The notes under the pieces: generated by a model
What the model saw: only the letters and a program-made list of their open reading frames with translations
What the model was told of the DNA's origin: nothing
The model's database searches: none
In this document: one piece after another, positions 60,342 to 64,000 of the stretch
Layout of the letters: each line of letters begins with the position of its first letter
Position numbering within the stretch: the first letter of the stretch is position 1
Made by a program: the position numbers and the translations under genes
Source of the DNA: Bacillus methanolicus
Lineage (GTDB): Bacteria > Bacillota > Bacilli > Bacillales > Cytobacillaceae
DNA length: 64,000 nucleotides
Direction: 5' to 3'
Assembly: GCF_008764295.1 (NCBI RefSeq)
Contig: NZ_VTQX01000002.1
Location: 62,001 to 126,000, forward strand

Positions 60342-61115
60342 TTATTTCCCTTTAAATACAGGCTTCCTTTTTTCAAGGAAGGCAGCAATTCCTTCTTTTG
60401 CATCTTCTGAGTGGAATACTTCACCAAACAATTCAGCTTCTCTTTTTACCCCTTGATAAAATTCCTTTGTTTTCGAATAATTCAACAGTTCAATTGTTGC
60501 TTTCAAAGACAATGGACTTTTCTTCGCGATTTTCTCGGCCATTGCCTGCGCCTTTTCCAACAGTTCTTCTTCGCGATAAGCATGATTTGCTAGACCATAT
60601 TGGACTGCTTCTATACCTGTAATTGGATCACTTGTAAACATCATTTCAGCAGCCATCGCTGCTCCTACATAGCGAGTCAAACGTTGAGAACCTGCAAACC
60701 CTGGAATAATTCCTAACTGTAATTCTGGTAACCCTAATTTTGCCGTTTCAGACACAAGCCGGAAATGACAGGCCATAGCTAATTCTAACCCACCACCAAG
60801 GGCTGCACCATGAATGGCGGCGATAATCGGTTTCGGAAAATTCTCCATTCGTTCAAATAGTTCCTGACCATTTGTTCCTAGCTTTGCAAATTCTTCTCCA
60901 GACTGGACCGATGTAAATTCCTTTATATCCGCTCCAGCAGAGAAAAACCTTCCTTCACCATGAATCAAAATAACCCGAATCTCTTCGTTTGGCTCTAATT
61001 CATTTAATACCTCGGCTAGTTCCTTAATGACTCCTGACGACAAAGCATTGGCAGGTGGACGATTTAGTTTAATCGTCGCGACATTTTGCTCATTTGACCA
61101 GCTTAAATAGCTCAT
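60342..61115 (-). CDS. fadB: Enoyl-CoA hydratase
   Basis: The 257-residue crotonase-fold enzyme hydrates enoyl-CoA in beta-oxidation. The oxyanion-hole segments RFFSAGADIKEFTSV and AAIHGAALGGGLELAMACHFR are present, followed by LGLPELQLGIIPGFAGSQRLTR. It lies in the fadR-fadB-etfB-etfA order of B. subtilis, 25 bases after fadR. About 170 noncoding bases separate it from etfB; no FadR box is seen there. Confidence 0.93.
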   Translation of the reverse strand: MSYLSWSNEQNVATIKLNRPPANALSSGVIKELAEVLNELEPNEEIRVILIHGEGRFFSAGADIKEFTSVQSGEEFAKLGTNGQELFERMENFPKPIIAAIHGAALGGGLELAMACHFRLVSETAKLGLPELQLGIIPGFAGSQRLTRYVGAAMAAEMMFTSDPITGIEAVQYGLANHAYREEELLEKAQAMAEKIAKKSPLSLKATIELLNYSKTKEFYQGVKREAELFGEVFHSEDAKEGIAAFLEKRKPVFKGK

Positions 61116-61140
61116 TTACCTTCCCCCTTATGTTTTGCCA

Positions 61141-61728
61141 TTATTGCTCCCCACGACAACCATTCAGAAGCAGCTTGTGAACCGGCGCTGCGAGCGCTTG
61201 TAAATCATATTTCAAATCATTCATCACCCATGTTGTCGCTGTTTCATCCATCGTTCCGAAAATCATTTGCCGGGCTAGCCTTAAATTTAAGTCCGCAGCA
61301 AACTCTCCATTTTCCTTACCCTCCATTAAGATTTTGTCGATAACTTTTAAATACCCCTTTAATACTTGGTTAATGCGCAGACGAAGCTCCTTATTAGATT
61401 GCCGTAATTCTAACTGTGTGACAATGGCTAAATGGCGATCCTTGGAAAGAATCTTAAAATGCGTTTCAACCATCATTAATAATTTCTCTGCTGCTGTTTC
61501 TTTTCCTGCAATTTGCTCTTCAATTTTTTCTACAAAGCTTCCCATTTTTTCTTGAAAGAGAGAGATGAGAATATCCTCTTTATTTTTAAAATATAAATAG
61601 ATCGTACCATCTGCTACCCCTGCCTGCTTCGCAATTTTGGACACTTGGGCCTGATGATAGCCATTCTCAGCAATTACGATGACAGCAGCATCTATAATTT
61701 GTTTGTATTTTGGTTTATTCTTTTTCAA
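61141..61728 (-). CDS. fadR: TetR-family fatty-acid degradation repressor FadR
   Basis: The 195-residue repressor has a TetR helix-turn-helix (YKQIIDAAVIVIAENGYHQAQVSKIAKQAGVADGTIYLYFKNKEDIL) very close to B. subtilis FadR (YsiA), and a C-terminal ligand domain that binds long-chain acyl-CoA. I chose the TTG at 61728 because AAGGAGAG lies about eight bases before it and the protein then begins as in B. subtilis. The frame opens 17 codons upstream. It represses its own operon through the box upstream. Confidence 0.93.
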   Translation of the reverse strand: MKKNKPKYKQIIDAAVIVIAENGYHQAQVSKIAKQAGVADGTIYLYFKNKEDILISLFQEKMGSFVEKIEEQIAGKETAAEKLLMMVETHFKILSKDRHLAIVTQLELRQSNKELRLRINQVLKGYLKVIDKILMEGKENGEFAADLNLRLARQMIFGTMDETATTWVMNDLKYDLQALAAPVHKLLLNGCRGEQ

Positions 61729-61942
61729 CGAGCTCTCTCCTTCCAAGAAACACTGACATATGTAACATGGGATATCCATTCCTAACGATAAAGCAGCAAT
61801 TTTTTTAATTGCTTTTGAACCATCTTAATGGGAGAATGTTATGAACGTGTACTTTGACCTTTATTTCCACACAGACACTGACCTATATGATCTAAACCCA
61901 TGATAGTATCGATTTCAGTTACCAATTCAAAAAAGAAAATTA

Positions 61943-61996
61943 TGAATGAATAATCATTCATAATTTTATGATAGACGTGTATTGGATTTATGTCAA
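61943..61996 (-). promoter_or_regulatory. Sigma-A promoter with perfect FadR operator before fadR
   Basis: On the minus strand TTGACA (61991-61996) and TATCAT (61968-61973) are separated by exactly 17 bases. The operator TGAATGAATAATCATTCA (plus strand, 61943-61960) matches the FadR consensus TGAATGAATANTCATTCA fully and lies just after the -10, over the start point. This promoter drives fadR and probably fadB-etfB-etfA separately from lcfA. Confidence 0.9.
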
Positions 61997-62047
61997 GAAA
62001 ATATCTTCCGAATCATTATAGTAAAAAAGGACAAGTTCTCCCTTACA

Positions 62048-63751
62048 CTATGCCTTTATTTGTTCTTCATCTTGCCATTTTTTCTTTTCTTCATCCACTA
62101 AAGATCTTCGCAAAATCTTCCCTACTGCTGTTTTTGGCAATTCGTTCCTAAATTCGTATATTCTCGGTACCTTATATGAGGCTAAATGCTTTCTTGCAAA
62201 TTGATCTAATTCCTTTTCTGAGACAACCGCACCTTCCTTTAACACAACATAGGCTTTAACTGTCTCTCCTCGATACGGATCTGGAACTCCTGCCGCTACT
62301 ACTTCTACAACATCTGGATGTTCATATAAAACCTCTTCTATCTCCCTTGGATAAATGTTAAAACCACCTGCAATAATCATATCTTTTTTCCGATCGACTA
62401 CGTAGAAGTATCCGTCCTCGTCCATATAACCAAGATCACCTGTTAACAGCCAACCATCCTTCAACGTTTGCGCTGTTTCTTCTGGACGATTCCAATAACC
62501 TTTCATGACCTGTGGCCCTTTAACACATATTTCCCCAATTTCCCCTGCTGGCAGCTTTTCGCCTGTCTCCATAGAAAAGATTGCAGCATCCGTATCAGGC
62601 CATGGCACGCCTATACTTCCTTTTATGCGTGGACGATCCCAAAGAAAGTTCGCATGGGTGACAGGTGAAGTTTCCGTCAAACCATATCCTTCAACAAGCT
62701 TTCCTCCTGTAACCTCCTCGAATTTCTGTTGTACTTCAACAGGGAGCGGTGCTGATCCTGAAATACAGGAATCAATCGATGAAAGATCGTATTTTTGTAA
62801 GTCAGGGTGATTCAATAAGCCAATATACATCGTCGGTGCTCCAGGAAATAAAGTAGGACGCTGCTTTTCTATCGTTTTTAAAGCTGTTTCCATATCAAAT
62901 TTTGGTAGGAGAACCATTTTATTGCCTTGCATTACAGATAAAATCAATACAGTGGTCATTCCATACACATGAAAAAATGGCAGAAATCCAAGGACAACTT
63001 CCTCTCCTTTTTTACATTTATACAGCCACGCTTCACACATTGATGCATTGGCTACTAGATTTTTATGAGTGAGCATTACCCCTTTTGGGAAACCCGTTGT
63101 TCCCCCCGTATATTGCAATAAAGCAAGATCCTCTTCAAAATCAAACTCATGCTTCTGTAATGCTTTTTGAGGCTGTCTCAATATTTCAGTAAAAAGATGT
63201 TGGTTTCCTTCATGCTTTACATTAACAGAAAAGCCGTACTGCTTCTTCTGAATAAATGGATAAACCAAATTTTTCGGAAATGGCAAATAATCCTTGATAG
63301 CGGTTACAATAATATGTTGCAAAGAAGTTTTCGACATCACCTTAGTGACGCGTGGATAAAGAATATCTAATGTCACAATCATTTTCGAGCCTGAATCATT
63401 CATTTGATACTCAATTTCTCTTTCCATATAAAGTGGATTCGTTTGTACAACAATGCCGCCGGCGAACAAGATTCCATAATAACTAATCACAGATTGCGGA
63501 CAATTAGGCAGCATGATCGCTACTCTATCGCCCTTCTCAATACCTAAGCTTTGCAAATAAGCTGCAAACTTAAGTGATGCAGAGTACACTTCCTGGTAAG
63601 TCATCTCTTTACCCATGAAATGAATGGCTATTTTATTTGGATTTTTTTCGGCTGTGTTCTTTAAATAGTTTTGGACAGGTTCATTTGAGTAGGTCAATGT
63701 ATGTGGAATTTCTTCTGGATAGCACTTTAGCCACGGTTTCAAATCAGTCAT
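62048..63751 (-). CDS. lcfA: Long-chain fatty-acid-CoA ligase
   Basis: The 567-residue AMP-forming ligase activates fatty acids for beta-oxidation. The P-loop-like YTGGTTGFPKGVMLTH, EGYGLTETSP, the hinge GWLLTGDLGYMDEDGYFYVVDRKKDMI and the catalytic lysine in PKTAVGKILRR are intact. The start at 63751 (MTDLKPWL) follows AGGGGGG; the frame opens 27 codons upstream. It is the first gene of the fatty-acid cluster, upstream of fadR. I see no perfect FadR box before it. Confidence 0.95.
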   Translation of the reverse strand: MTDLKPWLKCYPEEIPHTLTYSNEPVQNYLKNTAEKNPNKIAIHFMGKEMTYQEVYSASLKFAAYLQSLGIEKGDRVAIMLPNCPQSVISYYGILFAGGIVVQTNPLYMEREIEYQMNDSGSKMIVTLDILYPRVTKVMSKTSLQHIIVTAIKDYLPFPKNLVYPFIQKKQYGFSVNVKHEGNQHLFTEILRQPQKALQKHEFDFEEDLALLQYTGGTTGFPKGVMLTHKNLVANASMCEAWLYKCKKGEEVVLGFLPFFHVYGMTTVLILSVMQGNKMVLLPKFDMETALKTIEKQRPTLFPGAPTMYIGLLNHPDLQKYDLSSIDSCISGSAPLPVEVQQKFEEVTGGKLVEGYGLTETSPVTHANFLWDRPRIKGSIGVPWPDTDAAIFSMETGEKLPAGEIGEICVKGPQVMKGYWNRPEETAQTLKDGWLLTGDLGYMDEDGYFYVVDRKKDMIIAGGFNIYPREIEEVLYEHPDVVEVVAAGVPDPYRGETVKAYVVLKEGAVVSEKELDQFARKHLASYKVPRIYEFRNELPKTAVGKILRRSLVDEEKKKWQDEEQIKA

Positions 63752-64000
63752 AGTAACCCCCCTATTCTTATAATTTTTAGAACATTCTAATTGTTCATTA
63801 CTAATTATAATATAGGAGCATTGCAGTGACAATCAAATATTATTTAGCAGTTGAGTGCTTATTAAGTAAATAACGTCTGATTGATTTTCACTAAGAAATT
63901 GAACACTTAACATTATTACCAAAACAAAAGTGCTTACAGAAAGGGACTCGTGAGTTTGTTTGACTTTTGTTGCTTAAGTCAAAATACATTTCAAAGAATG
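63752..64000. other. lcfA upstream region
   Basis: About 250 bases to the window edge. A TATAAT on the minus strand lies near 63800-63810. The inverted repeat TGAACAATTAGAATGTTCTA (about 63779-63798) lies between it and the start codon and only loosely resembles a FadR box. Nothing else is seen. Confidence 0.4.

Noticed and set aside
63779-63798. FadR operator upstream of lcfA
   Set aside because: The inverted repeat TGAACAATTAGAATGTTCTA differs in length and several bases from the FadR consensus.

Overview
The window reads as the chromosome of a low-GC, endospore-forming Bacillaceae bacterium. Most of it follows, in order, the Bacillus subtilis block that runs from lcfA-fadR-fadB-etfBA through trxA, uvrC, lysC, sdhCAB, gerE, racE, gerM, rph, ilv-leu, tig, clpX, lonBA, engB, the hem operon, spoVID, ysxE and valS to folC. 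Nearly everything is on the minus strand, so transcription runs from the right end to the left. Sporulation genes (spoVID, ysxE, gerE, gerM, lonB), T-box and lysine riboswitches, and strong AGGAGG ribosome binding sites fit this placement. I cannot name the species.

Layout from left to right. Positions 1-4100 hold a secreted protein with tandem von Willebrand A domains, broken by an in-frame TAG, and a membrane GAF-GGDEF diguanylate cyclase. Positions 4.2-8.8 kb hold folC and valS; valS has a T-box leader with a valine GUC specifier. Positions 8.9-9.4 kb hold a 21-bp tandem array and a small plus-strand membrane-protein gene. Positions 9.4-18.5 kb hold ysxE, spoVID and the complete hemAXCDBL operon, with a PerR-type box on the hemA promoter. 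Positions 18.8-22 kb hold ysxD, a cluster of palindromic repeats and a polar amino-acid ABC transporter that I do not associate with this neighbourhood in B. subtilis. Positions 22.2-32.2 kb hold engB, lonA, lonB, clpX, tig and ysoA, a protein quality-control group.

Positions 32.7-42 kb hold a DUF1349-type gene and the branched-chain amino acid genes ilvE, ilvB, ilvH, ilvC, leuB, leuC and leuD. A leucine (CUC) T-box lies between ilvE and ilvB. leuA is absent from its usual place between ilvC and leuB. An isolated tRNA-Arg(UCU) follows at 42.6 kb. Positions 43-49.7 kb hold ysnB, rdgB, rph, gerM, an XRE-regulator/membrane-protein pair, racE, ysmB, gerE and the thioesterase gene ysmA. A perfect FadR-type operator lies on the ysmA promoter.

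Positions 49.9-58.1 kb hold sdhCAB, yslB (plus strand), lysC (lysine riboswitch and a likely internal start for the beta subunit), uvrC and trxA. Positions 58.3-63.8 kb hold the fatty-acid degradation genes etfA, etfB, fadB, fadR and lcfA. A sigma-A promoter with a perfect FadR operator sits directly before fadR. This would let fadR-fadB-etfBA be repressed independently of lcfA.

I found no CRISPR array, phage, insertion sequence or evident new defence system. The observations most worth following are the stop codon in the vWA gene, the FadR operator on ysmA, the missing leuA, the 21-bp tandem array, the palindromic repeat trio and the small regulator/membrane-protein cassette.
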